In this document: piece after piece, positions 49,562-60,345 of the stretch
How the letters are laid out: each line of letters opens with the position of its first letter
Numbering within the stretch: the first letter of the stretch is position 1
Made by a program: the position numbers and the translations under genes
Notes under the pieces: generated by a model
The model's input: the letters and a program-made list of their open reading frames with translations, nothing else
Databases searched by the model: none
What the model was told of the DNA's origin: nothing
Source: Epiperipatus broadwayi
Lineage: Eukaryota; Onychophora; Udeonychophora; Euonychophora; Peripatidae
Reading direction: 5' to 3'
Length of the DNA stretch: 64,000 nucleotides
NCBI GenBank assembly: GCA_028023455.1
Contig: JAQFVV010006335.1
Span: 688,741-752,740 of the forward strand

Positions 49562-49599
49562 AGTACTTTCGACTATACACTTTGTAGTCTTTATCAACT
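49562..49599 (-). ncRNA. Hammerhead-like hairpin, PLE-C left arm
   Basis: Mirror of the hairpin at 51093-51129: TTGATAAA, stem GACTA/TAGTC, GAAAG, read on the minus strand. Confidence 0.4.
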
Positions 49600-49654
49600 A
49601 TATAACGTTGAATAATCAAAACGAGACAACCCTTAACAATACCCATAGTTCAAT

Positions 49655-50359
49655 TCAGATTTCCCACAATTCTGTTATCTTAACATTTGATGACTGGCGA
49701 TTCATTAACATTTGACGATTTCTTGAAATCAACATAGCCTCTTTTATTTTACGTTTATTATGACAACGTTCAATTTGAATAATTTTCATATTTTTATAAT
49801 CAAATTTAAATCCATATTGACAAGATTTATTATGATCAAATATAACAGATGATGAAGGTTTATTTACATCTGTTCCATATTGATTCTCTTTTTGAATTCT
49901 ATTATATAAAAGCATATGTTCTTTTATTCTCTTCTCAAATGTACACTTAGATTCACCAATGTATTGTACGCCACATCCACATATCAATCTATATATAATA
50001 GAATTTTGATTAAACTTTGGATTTTGAATTTTAGAATTATTAAGCAATCTATTTGTGTTATTTGTAGAGAAAAAAGCAATATGACACAAACCATTATAAA
50101 TTTTCCTAATACTCTTTACCTGCTCATCTGATATAAATGGCATTGAAATCCATTTCATTTTGATATTTTTATTTTTAATTTTATTATAGTGTTGATTTCT
50201 TTTAAATCCTTTAATAATATTAGCAATAGCATTTTTATAATAACCAATTTTTAACAAGTCATTAACAAATAAATATACATTTTTAATTTTATCACTAGAA
50301 TATTTGCATAATTTTTCATTTCGAAATAATGTGTCATAAGCTGTCTGGATTGAAATCAT
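49655..50359 (-). pseudogene. PLE-C connector and GIY-YIG endonuclease, left arm
   Basis: An open frame of 234 residues. The connector has MPFISDEQVKSIRKIYNGL and STNNTNRLLNNSK. The endonuclease has IIYRLICGCG, QYIGESKCTFEKRIKEH (YIG, catalytic Arg, His) and, further on, KRKIKEAMLI with the metal-binding Glu. It ends ITELWEI. The reverse transcriptase is entirely absent, since the copy is truncated at the palindrome centre. The frame is uninterrupted, indicating a fairly young insertion, but it cannot encode a complete PLE protein. Confidence 0.8.
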
Positions 50360-51036
50360 TCTTATTTCGAAATGAAAAATTATGCAAATATTCTAGTGAT
50401 AAAATTAAAAATGGACATTTATTTGTTAATGACTAGTTAAAAATTGGTTATTATAAAAATGCTATTGCTAATATTATTAAAGGATTTAAAAGAAATCAAC
50501 ACTATAATAAAATTAAAAATAAAAATATCAAAATGAAATGGATTTCAATGCCATTTATATCAGATGAGCAGGTCAAGTTTATTAGGAAAATTTATAATGG
50601 TTTGTGTCATATTGCTTTTTTCTCTACAAATAACATAAATAGATAGCTTAATAATTCTAAAATTCAAAATTCAAAGTTTAATCAAAATTCTATTATATAT
50701 AGATTGATATGTGGGTGCGGCGTACAATACATTGGTGAATCTAAGTGTACATTTGAGAAGAGAATAAAAGAACATATGCTTTTATATAATAGAATTCAAA
50801 AAGAGAATCAATATGGAACAGATGTAAATAAACCTTCATCATCTGTTATATTTGATCATAATAAATCTTGTCAATATGGATTCAAATTTGATTATAAAAA
50901 TATGAAAATTATTCAAATTGAACGTTGTCATAATAGATGTAAAATAAAAGAGGCTATGTTGATTTCAAGAAATCATCAAATGTTAATGAATCGCCAGTCA
51001 TCAAATGTTAAGATAACAGAATTGTGGGAAATCTGA
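50360..51036 (+). pseudogene. PLE-C connector and GIY-YIG endonuclease, right arm
   Basis: Inverted partner of the left arm. Stops occur in the connector (one at about 50432, another where the left arm has Leu in NRLLNNSK, near 50645). The endonuclease part from 50704 is open to the same ITELWEI end. Differences from the left arm are few and mostly substitutions. Confidence 0.8.
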
Positions 51037-51092
51037 ATTGAACTATGGGTATTGTTAAGGGTTGTCCCGTTTTGATTATTCAACATTATATA

Positions 51093-51129
51093 GTTGATAA
51101 AGACTACAAAGTGTATAGTCGAAAGTACT
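51093..51129 (+). ncRNA. Hammerhead-like hairpin, PLE-C right arm
   Basis: TTGATAAA, stem GACTA/TAGTC around a nine-base loop, then GAAAG. It lies between the ORF end and the (TA)n border, as in the other PLE families here. Confidence 0.4.
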
Positions 51130-51210
51130 TCTAAAATAATATAATTTATATAAATTGTACTGTATTTTGATATATATATATATTGATTTGTATATTACAT
51201 ATATTGTGAA

Positions 51211-51229
51211 ACGAATACAGATATCAAAC

Positions 51230-51272
<43 letters not shown>

Positions 51273-51769
51273 CAAATATTAAAATTAAAATTTAATATTT
51301 AAACTAAATTTATGATCCACACTAATGAACTTTAAATATATTTAAAACAAATCACTCTAATTTGTAACATAACATAATATATTATTAGCTTTAAAGCTGA
51401 ATAAGATTAAAATTTTATAGCTATATACTAACTTAATGTAATGTATTATTTTAATCAATATTGGCACAAAATAAAATACATGAACATTTTAGACTTAAAT
51501 TATGTAAATACAATAAAAATTGTGAAATGTACTATAAAACCTTTTATATTTTGAAATAAAATATATCCCAATGAAATTTGTTAGATGCAAATTTATTTAT
51601 TTTTAATCTTATAACAATCAATTATAAATCTGAATGATAGTAATAAATTATTTTACATTAAAAATTATGTTGTAATCTTAGACTGTGATACTAAAAAAAA
51701 AAAACATAATCAGCTTTTAGATTATAACATTTTTTAATATTGCAACATTGTGTTAGAAATATTGAGATT
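51211..51769. other. AT-rich non-coding stretch with (AT)n
   Basis: (AT)n at 51236-51267, otherwise no recognisable feature. (TA)n at 51770-51791 is the target of the following LTR element. Confidence 0.5.
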
Positions 51770-51791
51770 ATATATATATATATATATATAT

Positions 51792-53439
51792 TGAAGCAGA
51801 TATACTGTTCCTCGTATATATATTCAAAAGACCCCCCCCATTTAAAAATGACTAGCATGATTTGATCAAATGGGGAATGAAATAAAGCAAAAAGTTTATA
51901 GTTTCAAAATTAAGAAGTAAATAAAAGCTGTGATTTGTTAAAAAGATTATATTTTTAATTTTTTGATCGATGGTTTTGAATAAAGTGTTATATCATTTTG
52001 CTTTCTTATCTCTCACACTAAAAAAATTAGATTATCCAATCATTAAGAAGAAAAGAAAAAAACGTTTGGGCTAAAATGAGGCAGTATGCAAATCAGACAC
52101 AATGAAAAAGAAAGCTGTTCTATCAATTCAGAGAGAGGTAGATCAAATTGGATTTTTTTTAAGTGTATTACTCAATTCTGACTTTCGTCTCCTTAAAATA
52201 TAGCTTTTACAAACACTTAAAAATGGAAAAAGAAAGTGTTATTAAGGGAATTGTAATGATAAAAGAGTAAACTAACAGCTTCAACTCTCCATACCAAGCC
52301 ATGATTTTACAAGATAATGCTATCTAGATGAAATACCCCCCCCCATCTTTTTGAATAGATCAGACTGGTCAACTGGAAGGTAATTATTTTATAAAAATAT
52401 TTGAACATCTTTATTACAAATTATAAATTGAAATTATGAAATAGCTGCACAAAAATTATTTTATAAAAATATTTGAACATCTTTATTATAAATTATAAAT
52501 TGAAATTATGAAATAGCTGCACAAAAATTACTTTATAAAAATATTTGAACGTCTTTATTATACATTATAAATTGAAATTATGAAGTAGTTGCACAAAAAT
52601 TATTTTATAAAAATATTTGAACATCTTTATTATAAATTGAAATTATGAAGTAACTGCATAAAAATACGTTTGTTACTGGAAATTTATAAATGAGAATTAT
52701 GAATGATGTAGCTGCATGAAAATAGAAAATTATAAATGAAACTTATGCACATTTACACTGACTGGATTATGAATAATCCACAAACTCAGAATTGTTCACA
52801 TTATTTGTTTTGATAATTATAAATAAAATAATAAAAGACTATATGAATTGCAAATAAACTATTGATCAACAAACTGCTTCTAACTTTTTCATAAATGAAA
52901 TTAAAATGAGTCATCACATGGATAGGAATGAACTTTGTTAAAATGAATTGCAAATGAACTATTGATCAACAAACTGCTTCTAACTTTTTCATAAATGAAA
53001 TTAAAATGAGTCATCACATGGATAGGAATGAACTTTATTAGAACTTGTTGTTGTTTAATAAAATTATTGTTACTAAAAATTAAATTTGGTTATCCAGTTG
53101 TCTAACTCTGTTTTGTTTTATTGCATCACTCATCAGTTATAGCACTTGTTCATGAGAATCTCATGCCTTCTGAGCTACGTCTGGCATAACTAGACCTAGG
53201 CAAGTCAGGTTGTAGTGAGACGGAACTCTAATGGCGCTGTTTGGAAAACCAAACATAGAAATGTTTAGATACTTCCAGTCTCTATGGTACTACATCCTCT
53301 GATGAGCAGGAAATATTGTTGTAGGGGGCGTTAACATATGCATTGGGGAATGCCAATTGATAGTTCTTTCCTGCAGCATGCTCATCAGAAAATTGTTACA
53401 ACTGATGTAATAAAAGGGTTGTATGGGGGTCCGGTTACA
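51792..53439 (+). repeat. 5' LTR (1.65 kb) with internal tandem repeats
   Basis: Contains four ~73-bp tandem units at about 52380-52665 (TTTTATAAAAATATTTGAAC ...) and two ~95-bp units at about 52846-53040 (ATTGATCAACAAACTGCTTC ...). The partner LTR has three and two. Confidence 0.88.
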
Positions 53440-53440
53440 T

Positions 53441-53460
53441 TTGGCACCCAATGTGGGGCC
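53441..53460 (+). other. Primer binding site, tRNA-Lys-like
   Basis: TTGGCACCCAATGTGGGGCC differs from the canonical tRNA-Lys site at two positions, both transitions, and is directly adjacent to the LTR end. Confidence 0.8.
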
Positions 53461-53746
53461 TTATCTAGCTAGACTACTCATAGACATAAGCAGATCACGA
53501 TTCTGTGATATGAACAGTGCATATGATGCAGTGATGTGATTTGTTCAAGAAGGGTGGAAAAATAAAAGTTTAAAAGAAAAACAACACAAAAATGAATGGC
53601 ATAGAGAATAAAACAGGCATTTTGAAGAACATGGAGTTAAATCATGGTGTGGATGGAGAGAGAAGCTTATCAAAGTTGAAATAAAAAAATACAAATAAAC
53701 TGTAGAATAAAATATTGATGAAAACCAGATCAAAATCAAAAAAAAA

Positions 53747-55101
53747 ATGAATACAAAAAGCATAGAGGATCTTCCTGAGAAAGAAGATAAACAAGAAGCC
53801 AAAGCAGATGAGGAATCAGAGAAAACAGGGGAGACATCCATGTTAGCCCAGTTAATGGGAATTATAAAAGCAGACCAAAAGAAAAGAGATGAACAAAAAG
53901 AAGACAATATCAAACAACGAGAACAAGATAACAAAAAAAGAGATAAACAAAGAGAAGATGATATCAAACAACGAGAAGAAGATAAGAAGCAAGCAATAGA
54001 AGTAAACCAAAGAATAGAAAAACAAATTATAGAAGCAGTGGAAAATCAAAATGAAAAGTTCAACCAGTTGATAAAGGAAATAATTCAGTCTAAAAAATTG
54101 GATGAGGAGGAAACTTTGGAATTTCCAACCAAAGATATTTTAAAGGAATCACAAATTGAATATCCTATTACTGATGAAGCAAAATTTGAGATTGTTAAAA
54201 AGGAAGAAATTGAAATTACAAAGGGTGATCTTGAAATTGTCAGTCTACATTCAGGAAAACTTCTGATTGTGGAATACACCTCTAAAATTGAAATGAAAGA
54301 AGCAGTATATACAGAAGCTGAGACTGAAATATCAAACACAGCAAAAGAATTTCAAATGGATGAAAATAAATCTAATAAAGCAAAATTAAAATCTTCTGAT
54401 CTTCAAGAAGATGAAAAACATGAAAATGAACATAATCAAAAACTTAATTCTCATATAACTAAGGAACTGTCCAATATAGAAGAAAATGTTTCAGAACAAT
54501 TGTCTGATATATGCTATGAAATAGTAACAGAGGTAGAGAAAGAAACCATAAATTGGAAAGAAAAGTGTGTTAGTCCTCAGCCATATATAAAAATTATAAA
54601 CAAAAGCTTAATAAACTCAAATCAAAAATTGAGTACAGAAAAAAAAATATATAAAGACAGTTATTAAAAATATAGTTGCTTACGCAGGAAAAGACACCAA
54701 AAAGGAATCTAAAAACTCAGGATTTATCAGTGTGAAAAAAATTAAGCAACAAGAAACCTTTACAAATACCAAAAAGATAATTACTGTGGCAAAAGAACCA
54801 TTTAAAAAGAAACTTTTATGTAAAAATGAAGTACCACCATGGAAGAGGAACAGGAGAAAATCCACAGATGGTGTTCATGGTCCATATCGGACATGTATAA
54901 TTAGAAGATCAAACAGTAACAAGGATCTCCAAAGAAAATACAGAAGTGAAGAAGCAAGACACCACAGTAATGTTAAACATGATAAATTTTCAACAAAAAG
55001 ATGATCCAAAAGTATGTCACCTCATAATACAAAAGAGGACTATAGGAGAACTGATTATGATCCTCAGTCTCCCAAACCAGGTTGCAGTTATAATTCAGAA
55101 T
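53747..55101 (+). pseudogene. Charged coiled-coil protein of the 51792 LTR element
   Basis: ATG at 53747, with an A-rich leader and an open frame of 306 codons to 54667. A one-base shift in the A run near 54640-54650 restores the frame, which then continues through 55004 (in-frame TGA) to TAA at 55101, about 450 codons. Residues 25-120 form a strong Lys/Glu/Gln/Arg coiled coil, with two imperfect copies of a KKRD(E/K)Q(K/R)ED(N/D)IKQRE unit. The middle is acidic. The C-terminal ~100 residues are basic (VPPWKRNRRKSTDG) and end SPKPGCSYNSE. There is no zinc knuckle and no protease or RT motif. The coiled coil plus basic tail would suit a Gag-like nucleic-acid-binding multimer, but that is inference. 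Confidence 0.6.
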
Positions 55102-55693
55102 AAAATAGAGATAGCTGATGGAAAAAGTTTGTGAGTGTGATGTAGTGATGCATGAACTTGTGTTTTTCATGTTGAGATGGTGGATGATTGAGCGGAGCTG
55201 CTTAGATGCATTGTGTTATGATGCTCCGAAGTATATGCTCGGCACTATCCAGACCTGGATGTTGTGCTCCAAGAGTAGTCCAGCAGTGCGTATATATAGG
55301 TCTCATGTATAGGCCTTGGTCTCATGAATAGGCCAAATGATAGCCCCTAAGACTCACAGAAGCTGAGCAGTGTTGGCTGAGTGCCAAATTGTGTTTTTTT
55401 CCCTCTGGCTCCTACTCTTGGTTGGATGATACTTCTAGGTACAAGAGAGGTAGTGCTTAAAAAATGAGATATTTTCTCGTGACATCATGGGGCGGTGCAT
55501 GCTGGTAGTTTGTGCTTGGCCATCTACTTATCCTGGCATTGGAGGCTACTGTTAATGTATTCACTTTTCCAGCTCATCTTACCATTTCATCAGCACATCT
55601 AAAACCAAGCAGTAATGAGAAATGATGTGTATAGTATATGGAATGAAATCATACTTCCCAGGCGATTTCATCCCAAAATTTGGTTGGGGGTAA
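55102..55693 (+). other. Non-coding 3' part of the LTR element internal region
   Basis: Less AT-rich than its neighbours. No open frame with recognised motifs. It ends in TTGGTTGGGGGTAA, the presumed polypurine tract (55680-55693). Confidence 0.5.
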
Positions 55694-57268
55694 TGAAACA
55701 GATATACTGTTCCTCATATATATATTCAAAAGATCCCCCCTCCCATTTAAAAATGACTAGCATGATTTGATCAAATTGGGAATGAAATAAAGCAAAAAGT
55801 TTATAGTTTCAAAATTAAGAGGTAAATAAAAGATGTGATTTGTTAAAAAGATTATATTTTTAATTTTTTGATCGATGGTTTTGAATAAAGTGTTATATCA
55901 TTTTGCTTTCTTATCTCTCACACTAAAAAAAATTAGATTATCCAATCATTAAGAAAAAAATAAAAAAAATGTTTGGGCTAAAATGAGGCAGTATGCAAAT
56001 CAGACACAGTGAAAAAGAAAGCTGTTCTATCAATTCAGAGAGAGGTAGCTCAAATTGGATTTTTTTTAAGTGTATTACTCAATTCTGACTTTCATCTCCT
56101 TAAAATATAGCTTTTACAAACACTTAAAAATGGAAAAAGAAAGCGTTATTAAGGGAATTGTAATGATAAAAGAGTAAACTAACAGCTTCAACTCTCCATA
56201 CCAAGCCATGATTTTACAAGATAATGCTATCTAGATGAAATAACCCCCCCCCATCTTTTTGAATAGATCAGACTGGTCAACTGGAAGGTAATTATTTTAT
56301 AAAAATATTTGAACATCTTTATTATAAATTATAAATTGAAATTATGAAATAGCTGCACAAAAATTACTTTATAAAAATATTTGAACGTCTTTATTATACA
56401 TTATAAATTGAAATTATGAAGTAGTTGCACAAAAATTATTTTATAAAAATATTTGAACATCTTTATTATAAATTGAAATTATGAAGTAACTGCATAAAAA
56501 TACGTTTGTAAATTTATAAATGAGAATTATGAATGATGTTGCTGCATGAAAATAGAAAATTATAAATGAAACTTATGCACATTTACACTGACTGGATTAT
56601 GAATAATCCACAAACTCAGAATTGTTCACATTATTTGTTTTGATAATTATAAATAAAATAATAAAAGACTATATGAATTGCAAATAAACTATTGATCAAC
56701 AAACTGCTTCTAACTTTTTTATAAATGAAATTAAAATGAGTCATCACATGGATAGGAATGAACTTTGTTAAAATGAATTGCAAATGAACTATTGATCAAC
56801 AAACTGCTTCTAACTTTTTCATAAATGAAATTAAAATGAGTCATCACATGGATAGGAATGAACTTTATTAGAACTTGTTGTTGTTTAATAAAATTATTGT
56901 TACTAAAAATTAAATTTAGTTATCCAGTTGTCTAACTCTGTTTGTTTTATTGCATCACTCATCAGTTATAGCACTTGTTCATGAGAATCTCATGCCTTCT
57001 GAGCTACGTCTGGCATAACTAGACCTAGGCAAGTCAGGTTGTAGTGAGACAGAACTCTAATGGCGCTGTTTTGAAAACCAAACATAGAAATATTTAGATG
57101 CTTCCAGTCTCTATGGTACTACATCCTCTGATGAGCAGGAAATATTGTTGTAGGGGGCGTTAACATATGCATTGGGGAATGCCAATTGATAGTTCTTTCC
57201 TGCAGCATGCTCATCAGAAAATTGTTACAACTGATGTAATAAAAGGATTGTATGGGGGTCCGGTTACA
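55694..57268 (+). repeat. 3' LTR (1.58 kb)
   Basis: Partner of 51792-53439. It is shorter by one 73-bp tandem unit. Otherwise it differs at roughly one to two positions per hundred. Confidence 0.88.
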
Positions 57269-57399
57269 ATATATATATATAATATTATAAATCGATGTCT
57301 GTATTGCTTCAAAATAATATATGCAAATTTATAAATAAATATTTAAAAATACAGTATTTAAAAGCTTATAAAAATATATGTATAACCGTCACTTAGGAG

Positions 57400-57430
57400 C
57401 GCTTTCAACTAACTTGTAGCTTTGTCAACT
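57400..57430 (-). ncRNA. Hammerhead-like hairpin, PLE-D left arm
   Basis: Minus strand TTGACAAA, stem GCTA/TAGT, TGAAAGCGC. Mirror of 58558-58590. Confidence 0.4.
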
Positions 57431-57470
57431 ATCATGTTTAAAATGTCAGCTTTCCCATAATTCTAAGATG

Positions 57471-58046
57471 TCAACTTTCCCATAATTCTGTGATCTTAAT
57501 GTTTGCTGCTTGCCTATTAACCAAATGTTGCTTGTATTTACATATCAACATCGCCTCTTTAATTTTCCTTTTATTATTATTTCTTTCAGTTTCCAATATT
57601 TTTATGTTGTTATAAGTAAAATTGAAACCATATATACATGATTTATTATGGTCATAAAAGAAAGAAGCTGATAAATTATCATTATTTTTAAAATTTTGTT
57701 TTGTATTTTGAACCCTTTTAAATAACAATAAGTGTTCCTTTTTTTTTTCCAATGTGCACCTCGATTCACCTATATATCCATGGCCACACCCACATGTCCA
57801 TTTGTAAATGATACAATTTTTATTTGTAAATAAAGTTTTATCCTTTGAATTGTTTATTAATTTATTTAATGTAGGTGGTGCATAAAATGCAATATCACAT
57901 ATTCCTTTATAAATTTTCTTAATGAAACTTGCCTGTTGATTTGAAATATATGGTATTGATATCCACAATTTTTTATCAGAAGAATTAACACTATTACTAT
58001 TTTTATATTTATAAGTAAAATTTTTAATAGTATAATAAACAGGCAA
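57471..58046 (-). pseudogene. PLE-D connector and GIY-YIG endonuclease, left arm
   Basis: 191 residues open. The connector has WISIPYISNQQASFIKKIY and APPTLNKLINNSKD. The endonuclease has IIYKWTCGCG, YIGESRCTLEKKKEH (one residue shorter than the other arm because of an A run) and KRKIKEAMLI, ending ITELWES. It has the same architecture as PLE-C with clear sequence divergence, so it is a sister family. RT is missing. Confidence 0.8.
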
Positions 58047-58505
58047 GTTTCATTAAGAAAATTTATAAAGGAATATGTGATATTGCATTTTATGCACCAC
58101 CTACACCACCTACATTAAATAAATTAATAAACAATTCAAAGGATAAAACTTTATTTACAAATAAAAATTGTATCATTTACAAATGGACAAGTGGGTGTGG
58201 CCGTGGATATATAGGTGAATTGAGGTGCACATTGGAAAAAAAAACAAAGGAACACTTATTGTTATTTAAAAGAGTTCAAAATACAAAACAAAATTTTAAA
58301 AATAATGATAATTTATCAGCTTCCGTCTTTTATGACCATAATAAATCATGTATATATGGTTTCGATTTTAATTAGAACAATGTAAAAATATTGGAAACTG
58401 AAAGAAATAATAATAAAAGGAAAATTAAAGAGGCGATGTTGATATGTAAATACAGGCAACATTTGGTTAATAGGCAAGCAGCAAACATTAAGATCACAGA
58501 ATAAT
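58047..58505 (+). pseudogene. PLE-D connector and GIY-YIG endonuclease, right arm
   Basis: Inverted partner, more decayed. A PT(P)P duplication (CCACCTACACCACC) is present, Cys to Ser and Ser to Leu replacements occur in the GCG..YIGES region, and stops fall after FDFN (near 58373) and in ITE (58501). It is followed by a repeated copy of the terminal GAATTATGGGAAAGC. Confidence 0.75.
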
Positions 58506-58557
58506 GGAAATGTTGACATCATAGAATTATGGGAAAGCTCACATTTTAAATGTGATA

Positions 58558-58590
58558 GTTGACAAAGCTACAAGTTAGTTGAAAGTGCTC
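58558..58590 (+). ncRNA. Hammerhead-like hairpin, PLE-D right arm
   Basis: TTGACAAA, stem GCTA/TAGT around CAAGT, TGAAAGTGC. The stem sequence differs from PLE-B and PLE-C but pairing is kept. Confidence 0.4.
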
Positions 58591-58681
58591 TTAAGTGATG
58601 GTTATACATATATTTTTTATAAGCTTTTAAATACGGTATTTTTAAATATTTATTTATAAATTTGCATATATATATATATAT

Positions 58682-58684
58682 TTC

Positions 58685-58715
<31 letters not shown>

Positions 58716-59214
58716 ATCATTTCAATTAAAGCAATAAATCATATATATATATATATATATATAATCATTTCGATTAAAGCAATTATATGATAATGCCATG
58801 ACTTTTTATTGTAGTGTCTCCTAGCATAAGCTCAAGTAATCATTGGTATCAAGGGCACATAAAATCTCTATCTATATTATTGATTACATTACCACCATCA
58901 GATCAGTTTTTGACTATTTATTTTTTCAGTGACTGCTATAGAAGTCATAGATTGATTTCAATTTCCAAGATTTTACAAATGGATATTTCCATTTCTATAA
59001 GCTTTGGATACCATGTCTCATTAATAAAGACAAAAAGAAAAAAAATAAGATGAGAATTTAAATACTAAGAATAGACATTATTACTGATTATTACTGATTA
59101 TTTAAAAATTACATGAGATGACACTAGAGTAGAAAGCTGTTTTTATTTATTATATTCAATTGCACATTAAATACATGCAAATGTAGATATAATATTGTAT
59201 TTTTTATTTTTTAG
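58682..59214. other. (TA)n tracts and putative intron
   Basis: (TA)n blocks at about 58689-58713 and 58741-58762, with the phrase ATAATCATTTC(A/G)ATTAAAGCAA repeated between them. It ends in a polypyrimidine tract and AG at 59213-59214. Confidence 0.5.
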
Positions 59215-59359
59215 TCATGATGTGATTACCAACAGGACAATTAAAAGTAGTTGTATGATCAATTCAAAAATTATTTCATTAAACATGAAAGTCAATGAAG
59301 ATGATTTTATAGAAACTGATGCTCGAGCAATTATTGAATTGAATTTCTATCATTTAAAG
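59215..59359 (+). CDS. Candidate host exon, adhesion-GPCR GAIN-domain-like
   Basis: The segment is bounded by TTTTTATTTTTTAG and GGTAAGT, both strong splice sites. The open frame (one base plus 48 codons) reads HDVITNRTIKSSCMINSKII and continues to AIIELNFYHLK. The pattern (V/I)NS.(V/I)(I/L)S... then a short gap then (V/I).(L/I).F.HL(K/E) is typical of the last strands before the Cys-rich autoproteolysis region of GAIN domains, where the next exon would encode C.FW. The 5' phase fits the 3' phase of the candidate exon at 31803-31902 (AG plus T). No downstream exon with C.(F/Y)W was found before the window ends. Confidence 0.55.
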
Positions 59360-60131
59360 GTAAGTTAATTTTTATTTAAGTCTGTCATTATAATTATTTA
59401 CTATATGTGACTGAACAATTGAACCAGGTCCATTTAAAGTGAAACTGCTTAATTGAGTTTTAAGCTTTTTAACATAGTTTTACATTTTTATTTATTACGT
59501 GAACAGACTGGCCCTTTAAGCAGAGAGGAGAATGCCACCGATAGCATGCCTATCAACGATACTCTGATTAGACTGAGCTATGAAAAGCATAACACTATCA
59601 CATTTCCAGACCATGGCCCACCTCAACCTCTAGATTCAAACCCCTACTAAACTGTTTATTTTTATTTTTTAAAATTCCAACTTACTTTTATACGCCCATG
59701 TATACATATTTAAATGTATCTTTAAAATCAACTCTTCTTTTACGCACATATATATTTTCATTTCTTTGTATAATTACATTAACTTTGACCCATATATTTT
59801 TCATTTCTTTAAATTAAACAATTTAATATAGTTATACAGAATTATAAGTAATTCTAGTTTGTAATTTGTATAAGCAAATAGTTATAAAAAAGATATTAAA
59901 CAAATATAAGTTAGAAATATGAAGATAATAATTAAGTTGTTACATTTTTATTTACCATTGTCAAACTCACTCCACTCACAACTTTGATAACATCCCTCTA
60001 ATATCAATACAATAATGATTATTACTAATCATTTTCTAAACTAGAGATTATCTCTAGCACATATAAGATTATCTCTAGCACATATATAAACTTTAAATCT
60101 TAGTTAAAGATTAATATATCTGATTTTTAAT
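59360..60131. other. Putative intron sequence
   Basis: Between 59500 and 59645 lies a less AT-rich block with an open frame (starting in TGPLSREENATDSM) but no recognised family and no convincing splice donor. It may be an old SINE. The rest is AT-rich. Confidence 0.4.
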
Positions 60132-60271
<140 letters not shown>

Positions 60272-60345
60272 GGGGACCTGGGCCAACTGATGAGTGCTGG
60301 TTCAACTTGAAATGCATTTTGGAGGTCATTTGTCTTTTATTGTAT
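60272..60345 (+). repeat. Conserved module next to microsatellite
   Basis: GGGCCAACTGATGAGTGCTG, then CAACTTGAAATGCATTTTGG and GTCATTTGTCTTTT. It is the same module, in order, as the minus strand of 34760-34830 and each arm of 19814-19967. It contains CTGATGA followed 15 bases later by GAAA. Confidence 0.6.

Larger units (their letters stand above)
49473..51210. mobile_element. Palindromic pair of PLE 3' ends (family C), head to head
   Basis: About 850 bp on each side of a ~30-bp centre (near 50326-50360) are reverse complements with only a few differences. Each arm is the 3' part of a PLE: connector, GIY-YIG endonuclease and 3' UTR. 3' ends point outward and truncated 5' ends meet at the centre. 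Both outer ends abut (TA)n (49473-49520 and 51170-51183). Confidence 0.85.
51792..57268 (+). mobile_element. LTR retrotransposon with 1.6-kb LTRs and no visible pol
   Basis: Direct repeats 51792-53439 and 55694-57268 start TGAAGCA (TGAAACA in the right copy) and end GGTTACA. One base after the left LTR lies TTGGCACCCAATGTGGGGCC, matching the tRNA-Lys primer site pattern TGGC.CCCAA.GTGGGGC. Before the right LTR is TTGGTTGGGGGTAA. The internal 2.25 kb carries one frame for a charged coiled-coil protein and then about 590 bp of non-coding DNA. No protease, RT, RNase H or integrase motif is seen. Both flanks are (TA)n, so a target duplication cannot be resolved. Confidence 0.88.
57300..58681. mobile_element. 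Palindromic pair of PLE 3' ends (family D), head to head
   Basis: The left arm (57300-58036, minus orientation) and right arm (58037-58675, plus orientation) are inverted copies of a PLE 3' part. The right copy starts at CAGGCAAGTTTCATTAAG, which corresponds to about 57934 of the left, so the left copy extends ~100 bp further upstream. 3' ends face outward, each meeting (TA)n (57269-57282 and 58665-58681). Confidence 0.85.

Noticed and set aside
53327-53345. CTGATGAGCAGGAAAT in the LTR as a hammerhead core
   Set aside because: There is no room for a stem II between CTGATGA and GAAA.
58814-59053. 79-residue frame upstream of the GAIN-like exon
   Set aside because: It lacks splice boundaries and a recognised motif and starts at a non-ATG codon. 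Composition is like the surrounding AT-rich DNA.
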